From JAUVPY01 sp034412795 (lineage in GTDB: Bacteria > Chloroflexota > Anaerolineae > 4572-78 > NAK82): a DNA stretch of 64,000 bases. Where the stretch lies: NCBI GenBank assembly GCA_034412795.1, contig DAOUMD010000120.1, positions 4,288-68,287 on the forward strand, in the 5' to 3' direction. The notes under the pieces were generated by a model, which saw nothing but the letters and a program-made list of their open reading frames with translations, ran no database searches and had not been told where the DNA came from. Positions 25,101-32,882 of the stretch are shown piece by piece. A program made the position numbers and the translations under genes. Numbering within the stretch: position 1 is the first letter of the stretch; the number at the start of each line of letters is the position of its first letter.

Positions 25101-26124
25101 TTGGGCCCTCAATGATCCCGACCCAAGTGAAGAGCTTTGGCGGGTTCCGGCTGGAGGCAGCGGGCAGCCTTATTACGGGGGTGATCCGCATCATCACGGC
25201 ATCAACTCAAACCGAGGGGCGGCCGTTAACATTGCCTGTCGTTGTGCTCTGAAACGTGAACCGCCCCAGGTTGAGCGTGCTTTCCAGTTGCTGGAAAAAG
25301 CTGCGCATGATCTCTCCACCGCTGTTCGCACCTGTGTCATCAAGAGCCTGGGACCGTTGTTGAATGAGGACGATACTCGTGCGCTCACGATTTTTGTACA
25401 GACGTTAGACGGTCATCCCCGTTTGCTGCAAAGCCCGCTCGTTCATCGCCTTTTATATTGGACCTACTCTCGCCACTTTCCCACAATTCGCCCATTTATC
25501 GAAGCCCTGCTGGCTGATGCTGACGATACTACCCGTCAGGCAGGAGCTCGTCTAGTCTGTCTGGCAGCTTTCCGATACGAGGAAGCAAAAGATTTAGAGG
25601 CGCGAGTAATGACCGGTGATGTAGCTATGCGCCGAGGGGCGGCTCAGGTCTATGCCCGTAACTTGGCGCAGGCTGAGGTGGGAGGTACCTGTCGAGAACA
25701 TCTGCTTGAGCTAATGCATGACCCCGACCAGCAGGTGCGTGCTGAAATAGGTAGATGCTTTGAGTATCTGGGTCCCGAACAATTAGAAGGGCTATGGGGT
25801 TTTATCCAAGAGTTCATGGACTCGCCATCATTCTTACCTGGTGCGGAGCATCTGCTCAAATGCCTGGCTCCTTTAGCCGCTGACGAGCATGATTTGGCGT
25901 TAAATGTGACGACTTGTATCTTGGCAGAGGTGGGTGCTGAGGTTGTGGATATGCGTACCTCGTGGGCAATCCTAGAGCGAGACTTAGTTCGCTTACCGCT
26001 AGCCGTCTACACTCATACTGATGACCCGGCCGTGAAGTTGCGGGCGATGAAACTCTTTGAGGACATGTTGTTGTTGGGAAGCCGGTCTGCACATCAGGCG
26101 CTGAGTGATTGGGATCGTCGGTGA
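22129..26124 (+). CDS. Large STAND ATPase with N-terminal IGD motif and HEAT-like repeats
   Basis: A 1331-residue protein. The IGD motif is at 11-31 (G-P-V-I-G-D-N), followed by a proline linker. The P-loop at about 97-106 is D-Q-P-G-G-G-K-T-V, and Walker B near 160 is A-V-V-V-L-L-D-Q-L-D. Sensor-like I-I-A-S-C-R-T-F follows. Residues from about 400 to the end are helical repeats of HEAT/ARM character (L-L-D-L-M-A-D-W-A-L, V-R-A-E-I-G-R-C-F). The architecture resembles large NTPase-HEAT defence proteins of the AVAST or related STAND types, but no effector domain is seen. The IGD motif takes the N-terminal place where effectors usually sit, so it probably signals in trans. GAGGA precedes the ATG. 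Confidence 0.85.
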   Translation: MGETSSGSNKYRIHIGQAQGPVIGDNAHVEQHFHAAPPPPPPASRDELLAAVHQASAELRAWPNEIVGIHLQRVEVAQIVEWALNADPKERLGMLLDQPGGGKTVVMGDVLEQLEATGVPTLAIKADTLSGVKSRSDLADRLGLPASVEECDQHLATEGAVVVLLDQLDALSLTLSRDQATLDVMLSTLAHLRDLENVRIIASCRTFDLNNDPRLSTIQVDHKFQLQPLTQDQVNKVLQAIGIDPDHLLPAHRALLAVPLHLDIYARVVGGTQSTGVPESYRTLQELYGALWRKQIEVVPPDIPPPTERIAAVYRLVEAMQSNRRTTAPEAALDDHPEAATYLERVGFVRREKSNWLFLHQTLYDYCYARRFVAQGHSLSQEILNGPQGLFERSQMVQVLAYLRGADAAAYRRELTTLFFADNLRLHLRLLLIGWFGSLPTPTDDELRIARRLLKDANARARFFQAIWENGDWFDRLNDDVLLTLLRTDDEKLIELTITYLWRIIQHRPDAVLARLESYLGKDETWDDRIAFCLTGLRDWRSEKALDILCDLLKRGKASKQVSHYLYSLSQSNSAGGCRVLSVYLDRCLDDLPAKERAEERSTAPETDPNDAIHTDLPDRFTWKQQLLDEHGIDKIMEQAVRVCPEAIAEHLLPWFVRAALALTETDPGDDDYPSDSVFAWGWYGEHISEGPLFAIRISEALSHLAKTNPKNFRQEAEKLTNIETLAVQRVLVEAYLSNPEEYANDIFEYLIADPRRLDIGESLESPHYDSCRLYGAAFRHVDERCRAALEQLILNLQSRWEQRSLKHRGITQLRFLKSVEEPELLSETARRRLQELERKFPGFELRPPEGVILGWVGPPIEQVAQAKMSNEAWLGAMRKYDESTAWGGPREHLFDGGAIELSRTFAEQVQKDPERFYRLAQRFDETISLHYVTAAISGLADSEAPAEWVFDLVRQFTPRLESEFRRSICWSLEKRAEAGVPDDLLDLMADWALNDPDPSEELWRVPAGGSGQPYYGGDPHHHGINSNRGAAVNIACRCALKREPPQVERAFQLLEKAAHDLSTAVRTCVIKSLGPLLNEDDTRALTIFVQTLDGHPRLLQSPLVHRLLYWTYSRHFPTIRPFIEALLADADDTTRQAGARLVCLAAFRYEEAKDLEARVMTGDVAMRRGAAQVYARNLAQAEVGGTCREHLLELMHDPDQQVRAEIGRCFEYLGPEQLEGLWGFIQEFMDSPSFLPGAEHLLKCLAPLAADEHDLALNVTTCILAEVGAEVVDMRTSWAILERDLVRLPLAVYTHTDDPAVKLRAMKLFEDMLLLGSRSAHQALSDWDRR

Positions 26125-26157
26125 ATTCCGAATGACCATGAGAAGGAGGGCGAAACT

Positions 26158-26967
26158 TTGAAAGACAGTGTGCGAGTTTTCATAAGTTCAACCTGGGAAG
26201 ACCTACAACCAGAGCGTGAAGCAGTGGAAAAAGCGTTACATCGTATGCAAGAAGCCGAATTCTCCGGCATGGAGTACTTCGGCAGCCGCCCCGAGACGTC
26301 TAAGGAAGCGAGCCTGGCCGAGGTAGATCGCAGCCATATCTACGTCGGTATTTTCGCCCATCGTTACGGCTCCGGTATCACCGAGGCCGAGTATCACCGT
26401 GCACGGGAGCTAGGGCTTCCGTGTCTCATCTACCTCAAGGATGACAAAGTGCCGGTGCTACCGGCCCACATCGAGAGCGATCCACAGAAAGCCGCCAAGT
26501 TGGAGGCACTGAAAGGCGAGCTAAAAGAGTGGCATATCGTCTCGTTCTTTACTACCCCCGACCAATTGGCCACTCAGGTCGTGACCGATTTGCACAACTT
26601 CCTGGGGAGAGAAAAGCCCTCTGAGCGGGCAGCACCTTCAGGCTCAACATACCAGATCAGTATTGGTACTGCTCGAGGTATTGCCATTGGTGACGGAGCC
26701 ACAGTCATGCAACAAGGACCTGCCAGGGAAGAGACGTCCCCGGTAACCCCGTCTCAATCTGCTCAGACTGCTTCTGATCAACGCTGTGCCGACTTGGCGG
26801 AAAACATCCGGGAAACGTGGAGTCTTATCAAGCTGTACGAGGAGCAGCGCCGTCTGGCTAGCGATCCCAAGGAAAAACTCCGCGCCAAGCGCGAGATTGA
26901 AGACTTGCGGCGACAGTTGGGGGAGTACGAGGCGGAGGCTCGAAAGTTGGGGTGCGAGGAGGTCTGA
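26158..26967 (+). CDS. DUF4062 protein fused to IGD motif and helical hairpin
   Basis: A 269-residue protein. Residues 1-150 are a DUF4062 domain (V-R-V-F-I-S-S-T-W-E-D-L, then Y-V-G-I-F-A-H-R-Y-G, then E-Y-H-R-A), a TIR-like flavodoxin fold found at the front of many STAND proteins. The IGD motif is at 164-185 (G-I-A-I-G-D-G), and the helical hairpin is at 206-269 (L-A-E-N-I-R-E-T, D-P-K-E-K). The start is a TTG with AAGGAGGG upstream; no ATG lies nearby. There is no ATPase in this chain. It appears to be a free adaptor or effector linking DUF4062 to proteins sharing either module. Confidence 0.88.
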   Translation: MKDSVRVFISSTWEDLQPEREAVEKALHRMQEAEFSGMEYFGSRPETSKEASLAEVDRSHIYVGIFAHRYGSGITEAEYHRARELGLPCLIYLKDDKVPVLPAHIESDPQKAAKLEALKGELKEWHIVSFFTTPDQLATQVVTDLHNFLGREKPSERAAPSGSTYQISIGTARGIAIGDGATVMQQGPAREETSPVTPSQSAQTASDQRCADLAENIRETWSLIKLYEEQRRLASDPKEKLRAKREIEDLRRQLGEYEAEARKLGCEEV

Positions 26968-27025
26968 TTTAGACCAAGGCACGCGTTGCTAACGGTTCTA
27001 CATGTATGGCTGGGAGGAAAGACGC

Positions 27026-28048
27026 ATGGGGCGCAAAGAAGATCTGGAGCAAAACATCCGCGAGTCGTACGAACTTATCGGTAGGTACGAAGAAATCCTC
27101 CGTCTGTCCTCCGATCCCAAGGAAAAGACAAGAGCTCAGCGAACCATTAACGAGCAACGCGGGCTAATCGAGGAGTGGACAGAAGAGTATCTGCGGCTTG
27201 GCGGTAGTGCTCTGCCCGATCACATGACCGACATCGCCGGTTCCCCACCTGAGTCAGGAACAGTTGCCTCACCAGCATCAGGAAGCTTGAGCGTTGAACC
27301 TCAGAAGCCAGTTCCGTGGTTGGGCTATTTCTTCGTAGCGTTACTAGGCCTGGATCTGGTGCTGATAGTAGTGCTCGGCTGGCGTTTCTTGAGCGACCAG
27401 CCGGCCCTGCTCTCCTACCTGGAAGTAGTCATAGGAATTCTGGGCTTGGGTAGTGCGGTGGTGCTGGCAGTCGTTGCAATCCAACGCAAGATGTCTGTCG
27501 CTGGCATCTTACATTGGTTAGGAACCAATCGACTCTTGCAAGTGGCGATAGCGGTCATAACGATTGCCTTGTTGACCGTAGTTCTCTGGCCTCAACGGAG
27601 TCGAACTTCAGACCTAGCACCCCCACTGCAGCCCGCTGGCTCTCAACCGGCCGAGGTCAAGACCACACCGGTCATCACCTCAACTGCCTCAATTGCGCCT
27701 GTTACTACCCGGTGGGCGGGTCCGTGTAATATCGAGTCCTTGGAAGCCGAACCTCCATCACCTCAGCCGGTGGGCGGCTTAGTGATTTTCAAGATCCGAG
27801 GCACTTGTGAATCCGGCGTGCGAGCTATCCGCTTGTTGATCAACGACGAATGGTATGATGAGAAAGGGGGCCATATCGCACCCGCCGAGGAGTTTGTACC
27901 AACCTGGTCAACCAAGGATCTGAGTTCGGGGGATTATCGGATTACAGCCGAGGTCGCCACCTGGCGAGACGATGACTGGCAATTTGCTGCCAGCCAGACG
28001 TTGACCTATACCTTGATTGCTCCACCATTTGACAATGGTAATCCATAA
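27026..28048 (+). CDS. Helical-hairpin membrane protein with external domain
   Basis: A 340-residue protein. The ATG at 27026 is chosen because GGGAGG lies eight bases before it and the sequence M-G-R-K-E-D-L matches the start of the next gene. Residues 5-58 are the helical hairpin (D-L-E-Q-N-I-R-E-S-Y, D-P-K-E-K). Three membrane helices follow at about 98-122, 134-154 and 170-188. The C-terminal 150 residues look like a beta-rich domain, probably outside the cell given an odd helix count. It would anchor hairpin partners at the membrane or act as a membrane-perturbing output (inference). Confidence 0.85.
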   Translation: MGRKEDLEQNIRESYELIGRYEEILRLSSDPKEKTRAQRTINEQRGLIEEWTEEYLRLGGSALPDHMTDIAGSPPESGTVASPASGSLSVEPQKPVPWLGYFFVALLGLDLVLIVVLGWRFLSDQPALLSYLEVVIGILGLGSAVVLAVVAIQRKMSVAGILHWLGTNRLLQVAIAVITIALLTVVLWPQRSRTSDLAPPLQPAGSQPAEVKTTPVITSTASIAPVTTRWAGPCNIESLEAEPPSPQPVGGLVIFKIRGTCESGVRAIRLLINDEWYDEKGGHIAPAEEFVPTWSTKDLSSGDYRITAEVATWRDDDWQFAASQTLTYTLIAPPFDNGNP

Positions 28049-28153
28049 GCGGGGATTATGCCGAGGCGTGCGAATTAGGGTGTGACGAGAGCTATCTGAA
28101 GTGCAATATAGGCTTACATCATGTGCTTTATAGTCTACAAGTGAGGCGAGACA

Positions 28154-28699
28154 ATGGGGCGCAAAGAAGACCTGGATCAGCATATCTGTGAATCCTATGC
28201 CCTCATTCGGGAGTATGAAGAAGTCCTACGTCTTTCCTCTGATCCAAAGGAAAAGTCTCGCGCTCGGAGGGAAATCGAGGAACAACGCGAACTCATAGGG
28301 TCATGGTTGGAAGAGTACCGGCAGATAAGCGGCGTTCTGCCGAACTACATTGCTGAAATAGCTGATTTTCCGCTCCTTCGCGCTGTAAACGAAATAGGCG
28401 GCTGGATGAATAGCCAGGGCTATGCCTTCGAGGCACTGGAGATTTCCGAGGGACCTCGTTTCATAGAAGTTGATGCAAGGTTGTTCCAAGAACTGCGATG
28501 GGATAATTGGGAACCTGCTCAGAATTTGGCGCAACTTGTCTTGTCTGCAGATAGGGCAACGCAACAAGCGTTCATCGCCTATACTGCACGGCGGTTGCAG
28601 AGCGAGGATGAGGAAGTCCGCTGGACCACAGGAATGTTGGTCGAGACACTGGTGGTTGGGAACCCAGCCTCGTCCCCCTCGAACTCTTGGAAAGATTAG
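28154..28699 (+). CDS. Helical hairpin plus HEAT-like region (5' part of a frameshifted gene)
   Basis: A 181-residue frame starting M-G-R-K-E-D-L-D-Q, with the helical hairpin at 5-58 (D-P-K-E-K at the turn), then a region with E-I-G-G-W-M-N-S-Q-G-Y and HEAT-like helices (A-T-Q-Q-A-F-I-A-Y-T-A-R-R-L). The last dozen residues are serine/asparagine-rich and unlike the rest. The plus-one frame over the same bases reads L-V-P-L-E-L-L-E-R-L, a HEAT helix that continues into the next frame. One indel near 28650-28675 would restore a single protein of about 318 residues. Confidence 0.75.
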   Translation: MGRKEDLDQHICESYALIREYEEVLRLSSDPKEKSRARREIEEQRELIGSWLEEYRQISGVLPNYIAEIADFPLLRAVNEIGGWMNSQGYAFEALEISEGPRFIEVDARLFQELRWDNWEPAQNLAQLVLSADRATQQAFIAYTARRLQSEDEEVRWTTGMLVETLVVGNPASSPSNSWKD

Positions 28700-29112
28700 C
28701 ATCCGACTCTTCATTCTCGGTGAGAAGTTCCGCAGCCTTGTGCTACTTCCATCTTGCCCATTCAGCGCCGGCACAGGTTCCTCTCTCGTTCTTAGTGCGA
28801 TTGGCCAGTCCGCATGAGGATTGGTATGTCACTCAACCTGCGACGGCGGCCCTTCTTGTGCTGACTCGTACGCGACGGGTGGTCATTGAGGTAATTCGCC
28901 AGTGGTCCACCAGTGATGACGCTGTGGAGAGAGAACACGCGGCAAATATTCTGCGTAGGATGGCACTCACAGATCCTGAACTGGTGCCCAAAGAGTTGGT
29001 GGAAAACCTTTGCTCGGACATCGAGACTAATGTGCGTGTCAATGCTGAACTAGCCATTGAAGCCCTTGAGACGGCAGGCTGGCCCAAGCCACGAGATTAT
29101 TCTCCCTTCTAA
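28687..29112 (+). CDS. HEAT-repeat fragment (3' part of the frameshifted gene)
   Basis: A 141-residue HEAT-like frame (S-V-R-S-S-A-A-L-C-Y-F-H-L-A; V-R-V-N-A-E-L-A-I-E-A-L) overlapping the previous frame by 13 bases in a different frame. The only available start is a TTG without a ribosome site, and homologous-looking sequence continues upstream of it. It is therefore better read as the second half of the gene starting at 28154. Sequencing error, decay or programmed frameshift cannot be told apart here. Confidence 0.65.
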   Translation: MERLASDSSFSVRSSAALCYFHLAHSAPAQVPLSFLVRLASPHEDWYVTQPATAALLVLTRTRRVVIEVIRQWSTSDDAVEREHAANILRRMALTDPELVPKELVENLCSDIETNVRVNAELAIEALETAGWPKPRDYSPF

Positions 29113-29141
29113 ATTTGACATAGCAGGATGGAGCTGGCAAC

Positions 29142-30407
29142 GTGAAAACAGTGACAGGTTCTAGCTGGCAAGACGAACGTCTAAGTCAATTGGCAACTGC
29201 CATCCACGAAACCTTGGACCTCATCAAACAATACGAGGACAAACGTCGCCTGTCCAATGATCCCAAGGAACAACAGGACTGCGAGCGACAGGCTGCTGAC
29301 CTGCGCCAGCTATTGGAAGGATACCAGGCAGAACTGACCGAGCTAAAGAAAGGGGCCGAGCCTCCTGCTGCACTATGGCCACCAAACATCCCCGACGAAC
29401 GCTACTATCCCCTGCCCGGCCGGGAGCGCCACCTGGGCCAGTTGCAGGGGCTATTGCAGGACCCTCAAGGCGCGCCAGTGATTGTCGTTGATGGGCTGGG
29501 AGGCTTGGGAAAGACAGCCATAGCCGTTGAACTGGCCCGACGTGCGCTTCAGGAGAGGCTATTTGCAGGCGTGATCGGCGACAGCGCCAAGCTGGAGTTC
29601 CTAACGGGTGGGGAGATTGTCCAGCTACGCCAGGCAACGTTGAACTTCGACAATCTGCTAGATTCGATTGCTCGGCAATTAGGACGCTGGGAGCTTCCCA
29701 CGCTGAAAGCGGAAGAGAAACTGGCCGTCTTGACCCATCTTCTTCGAGGACGTCGCTATCTGATCCTGGTAGACAACCTAGAAACAAGCGAGAACGCCAA
29801 TGCACTGGTGGCCCACTTGCGGGGCTTCCTTAATGGCAGTCGGGCCATAGTCACCAGCCGCAAGCAAGTACGTCACGACTTTGTCCGTCCCCTATCCCTG
29901 CAAGGGCTCGAAGCGCGAGACTCGCTTTATTTCTTACAAACAGATGCACAACAGCGCCAGGTGCAACAGATCTTGGAGGCACCGCAAGAGAAACTGCTTG
30001 AGATTCACGAGATAACCGGTGGTGCACCTCTGGCGCTGAAGCTGGTGGTAGCCCAGGCCAGGTTTCTGGACTTAGATGCGGCGTTGGGCCGGTTACAGCA
30101 AGCCGGAACGGACCTTTATCCTTTCATCTTTCGCCAGAGCTGGGGAGGACTCTCTCCTTCGGCTCAGCGGGTCTTGATCTATATTGGGAAGACAGTAGTG
30201 ACCACCGTAAGCTGGGAGGAACTGGTCAGTGTGGGTATTGCGGCAGACGAAGGGGATTTGCTGGAAGCCATTGACCAACTGGTCGCCTACTCCTTGCTCG
30301 ATGCATCATCTGTTGCCGGACAGACCCGCTACGGCATTCACCAACTCACACACCAGTTTATCAATAGCGACCTACCCGAGACGTGGCGGGAGCAAGGGCT
30401 GCTATGA
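29142..30407 (+). CDS. NB-ARC ATPase with N-terminal helical hairpin
   Basis: A 421-residue protein starting at GTG. The helical hairpin spans about 12-66 (L-A-T-A-I-H-E-T-L-D-L-I-K, D-P-K-E-Q at the turn). NB-ARC follows: Walker A G-L-G-G-L-G-K-T near 118, Walker B Y-L-I-L-V-D-N-L-E near 206, sensor I-V-T-S-R-K, and the G-G-A-P-L-A-L-K motif. A winged helix ends with Y-G-I-H-Q-L-T-H. There are no TPRs; the chain stops where TPRs would begin and the next gene starts in an ATGA overlap. The hairpin takes the effector position, so this ATPase probably signals through the hairpin-bearing adaptors nearby. Confidence 0.9.
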   Translation: MKTVTGSSWQDERLSQLATAIHETLDLIKQYEDKRRLSNDPKEQQDCERQAADLRQLLEGYQAELTELKKGAEPPAALWPPNIPDERYYPLPGRERHLGQLQGLLQDPQGAPVIVVDGLGGLGKTAIAVELARRALQERLFAGVIGDSAKLEFLTGGEIVQLRQATLNFDNLLDSIARQLGRWELPTLKAEEKLAVLTHLLRGRRYLILVDNLETSENANALVAHLRGFLNGSRAIVTSRKQVRHDFVRPLSLQGLEARDSLYFLQTDAQQRQVQQILEAPQEKLLEIHEITGGAPLALKLVVAQARFLDLDAALGRLQQAGTDLYPFIFRQSWGGLSPSAQRVLIYIGKTVVTTVSWEELVSVGIAADEGDLLEAIDQLVAYSLLDASSVAGQTRYGIHQLTHQFINSDLPETWREQGLL

Positions 30408-31648
30408 GCGTTTCTCAACCCGTCGCTACGGTTCAGGCCATGTCCAAAACTGCCGCAGGCCGGGAGAATCAAGTTGTTCGCCATTGGGAGTCAGCCTATC
30501 GCCTAGCTGCAGAGCACCGTTTGAAACTGGCCTGCCGCTACCAGGATCAGTATGAGAAGCTGGACACTGAGTTCCCTAACTTGCGTGCGTCGCGATCTTG
30601 GCTGACAACCCAAAGCAATGGAGAGACTGCCCAACTCCTGGTTGCCTATGTCAAGATTTTAGCTCCGTATCTTCGTCAAAGAGGCTTCTTGTTGAGGTGG
30701 TGTGAAGACGGGTTGCAGGCCTGTGAGCGGTTACATCAGAGCGCAGGTTGGTTACTTCTGCTACGCAGCGAAGCTCAAAATACCCTCGGCCAGTGGGCCG
30801 AGACTATGACCAGCATCCAGGCGGCGATTGAAACGAGTAGGGGAAAAGATCCAAGAACCAACGCCCGGGCGATTTTGGCGCTTGGATGTTTGCAGTTGAA
30901 CCAGGGTGACTACCAGGTGGCCCTTCAGACGCTGGCCGAGGCTGAGACGCTACTGTCCGAAGGCTCAGACTATGAAGGGCTGGCCACCGTTCGTTCAGAG
31001 ATTGCAGCTTATCATCTCAACCGAAGGGAATTGGACAAGGCCCTCACCTTGTACTTGGAAGTTGATCAGCTTCGCAGGCGGGCCGGGGCGACCGAGGCAT
31101 CGGACCACACCCTGCTGATGTTGGGGGTTGTCCATCGCAAGAAAAGGGACTACGAGCAGGCCGCTGCCTATCTGGGGCAATTGCTGGAACGCAGCGAGGT
31201 ACGAGGTAACCGGGATGCCATAGCGACCGCGGCTCATCACCTGGCCTGGGTGTGTCTTAATCAGAGGGACCTGGCTCAAGCATGGCGCTTATGCGGACGA
31301 GCGCTTGGGCTATACGAGGAAATCGGCGATCCTCGGGGGGCCTCGGATGTCTATGAGCAACTCGGTCTTATCGTCTTGGCTGAGGGAGGAGTAAAGGAAG
31401 CCATATCCCATCTGGAGCGGTCGCTGACGACGCGTCGCCAATTGGGCAATCAGGAGGGTGCGGCCAGCAGTCTGCGTCACCTGGCTGTCGCACACTTACG
31501 TTCGGGGCGACTGATAACCGCTCTTGGTTACTTGCGGCAGAGTCTGGCCATCTACCGGCGACTGGGCGTGCTTAGTCGCCAGCGATTGGTTGCTATCCTA
31601 TGGGAACTCCTGGATTGGACGGTGGGGCGAAGGCGATGGACGATGTGA
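30404..31648 (+). CDS. TPR protein coupled to the hairpin NB-ARC protein
   Basis: A 414-residue protein. The ATG at 30404 overlaps the NB-ARC stop as ATGA; a GTG seven codons upstream is less likely. It begins with the H-W-E-S-A-Y-R-L-A-E-H-R type helical linker found between NB-ARC and TPRs in fused proteins. Then come about seven TPRs, such as A-R-A-I-L-A-L-G-C-L-Q-L-N-Q-G-D-Y. The last repeats carry the L-G-N-Q-E-G-A-A-S-S-L-R motif. It is the first of two TPR proteins in tandem behind one ATPase. Confidence 0.88.
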   Translation: MSVSQPVATVQAMSKTAAGRENQVVRHWESAYRLAAEHRLKLACRYQDQYEKLDTEFPNLRASRSWLTTQSNGETAQLLVAYVKILAPYLRQRGFLLRWCEDGLQACERLHQSAGWLLLLRSEAQNTLGQWAETMTSIQAAIETSRGKDPRTNARAILALGCLQLNQGDYQVALQTLAEAETLLSEGSDYEGLATVRSEIAAYHLNRRELDKALTLYLEVDQLRRRAGATEASDHTLLMLGVVHRKKRDYEQAAAYLGQLLERSEVRGNRDAIATAAHHLAWVCLNQRDLAQAWRLCGRALGLYEEIGDPRGASDVYEQLGLIVLAEGGVKEAISHLERSLTTRRQLGNQEGAASSLRHLAVAHLRSGRLITALGYLRQSLAIYRRLGVLSRQRLVAILWELLDWTVGRRRWTM

Positions 31649-32829
31649 TTGTTGGCGAAAGGCCAGTCGAGAATGTCGCCTTCTTCCACCAGGTATGGAC
31701 CCAGGCAACACCCTATCGTCTCTCTTTCGCCCAACGCGAGGCCAACAACCACCAGGTCTTGGAGCACGAACTGCCCAATCTCTGGGAAGCAGCCCGGCAC
31801 AGCTATGAGGGCCGGGCCTGGGAGCAGGTGGCTGCCTTTCAAGACGCGCTACAGCCCTTTCTGGATCTGCGTGGCTATTGGGCATACAGCCTCACGCTGA
31901 ACAAATGGGCTTGCAAGGCTGCCCAGTCGCTGGGAGACGCCGCCAGCGCTGCCCGTTGGACCCACGACCGGGCCGATATCCTGCAACAACGAGGCGAGTA
32001 TCGCGAAGCGGAGAAGTTATATCAAGCCAGCGAAGAGGCCTACCGTGCCCTGGGCGAAGAGGCGATGGCCCTGAGAAGTCGCCATATGTGGTCGCTGGTG
32101 GTACGTGCTCAAGGGCGATTGGCCGAGGCCGAGCATGTGTGTGAGACGACGATTGCCGAAGCCAGGGGCCTGAATCTGGACCGCTGGCTGGCTCACCCCC
32201 TCTACGTCCGGGGCCTTCTAGCCCGCGACCGGGGTGACTTTCAGGGTGCCAGACTATGTGTAGAGGAAAGCCTATCACTCCTGGCTGACACCGATGAGCT
32301 GGCGATGGTCGGCCAATGCCATCACTTCCTGGGGGAAGTGGCCCTGATCGAGGGCAATCTGGCCGAAGCCCGGTCACAGTTGGAGAAAAGCCTGGGACTG
32401 AGCCAGCAGGCCGGTATTCGGCGCCGGATACCGGCCACGCAACGGCTTCTGGGAGACCTGGCCCGGCTGGAAGGGCGTTATAAGGAAGCCGAGAATCTAT
32501 ATCGTGAGGCGTTGGAAACGGCCACACGCATTGGGGATTTGCCCCAGTTGGCGCGGCTGCTTGTCTCACAGGCTCAATTGATGGCCCACGCAGGACGCAT
32601 CCAAGAGGCGGTCGATCTGCTGAGAGGGGCCATAGCAACCTACGAAGAAATCGGAGACGCCAGAGGAGAATCTGCCGTGTCAGCGCTGCTGGCACGATCG
32701 CACCTGCGACAACAAGAGTGGGAGCAGGCACTACGAATGGCTTTTGTGGCGTTCAAGACGGCTCGATCAGCCGACTTACTTCGTCCACGGCTCCTGATCA
32801 GCGGGCTGAGGAGGTGGCGCAGCTTGTGA
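31636..32829 (+). CDS. Second TPR protein of the hairpin NB-ARC unit
   Basis: A 397-residue TPR protein. The ATG at 31636 overlaps the previous gene by 13 bases and has a GGGGCGAAGG stretch upstream; an in-frame ATG at 31600 is the alternative. Its N-terminal 70 residues parallel the linker of the previous protein (F-F-H-Q-V-W-T-Q, L-E-H-E-L-P-N-L-W-E-A-A-R). Repeats include A-D-I-L-Q-Q-R-G-E-Y-R-E-A and L-G-D-L-A-R-L-E-G-R-Y-K-E-A. The shared linker suggests duplication of the sensor half, giving two sensors for one ATPase. Confidence 0.85.
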   Translation: MDDVIVGERPVENVAFFHQVWTQATPYRLSFAQREANNHQVLEHELPNLWEAARHSYEGRAWEQVAAFQDALQPFLDLRGYWAYSLTLNKWACKAAQSLGDAASAARWTHDRADILQQRGEYREAEKLYQASEEAYRALGEEAMALRSRHMWSLVVRAQGRLAEAEHVCETTIAEARGLNLDRWLAHPLYVRGLLARDRGDFQGARLCVEESLSLLADTDELAMVGQCHHFLGEVALIEGNLAEARSQLEKSLGLSQQAGIRRRIPATQRLLGDLARLEGRYKEAENLYREALETATRIGDLPQLARLLVSQAQLMAHAGRIQEAVDLLRGAIATYEEIGDARGESAVSALLARSHLRQQEWEQALRMAFVAFKTARSADLLRPRLLISGLRRWRSL

Positions 32830-32882
32830 GATCCAGTTGATCACTGAGGCGCGCCGGAGAGCTACCTGAAAAACGGATTTAG

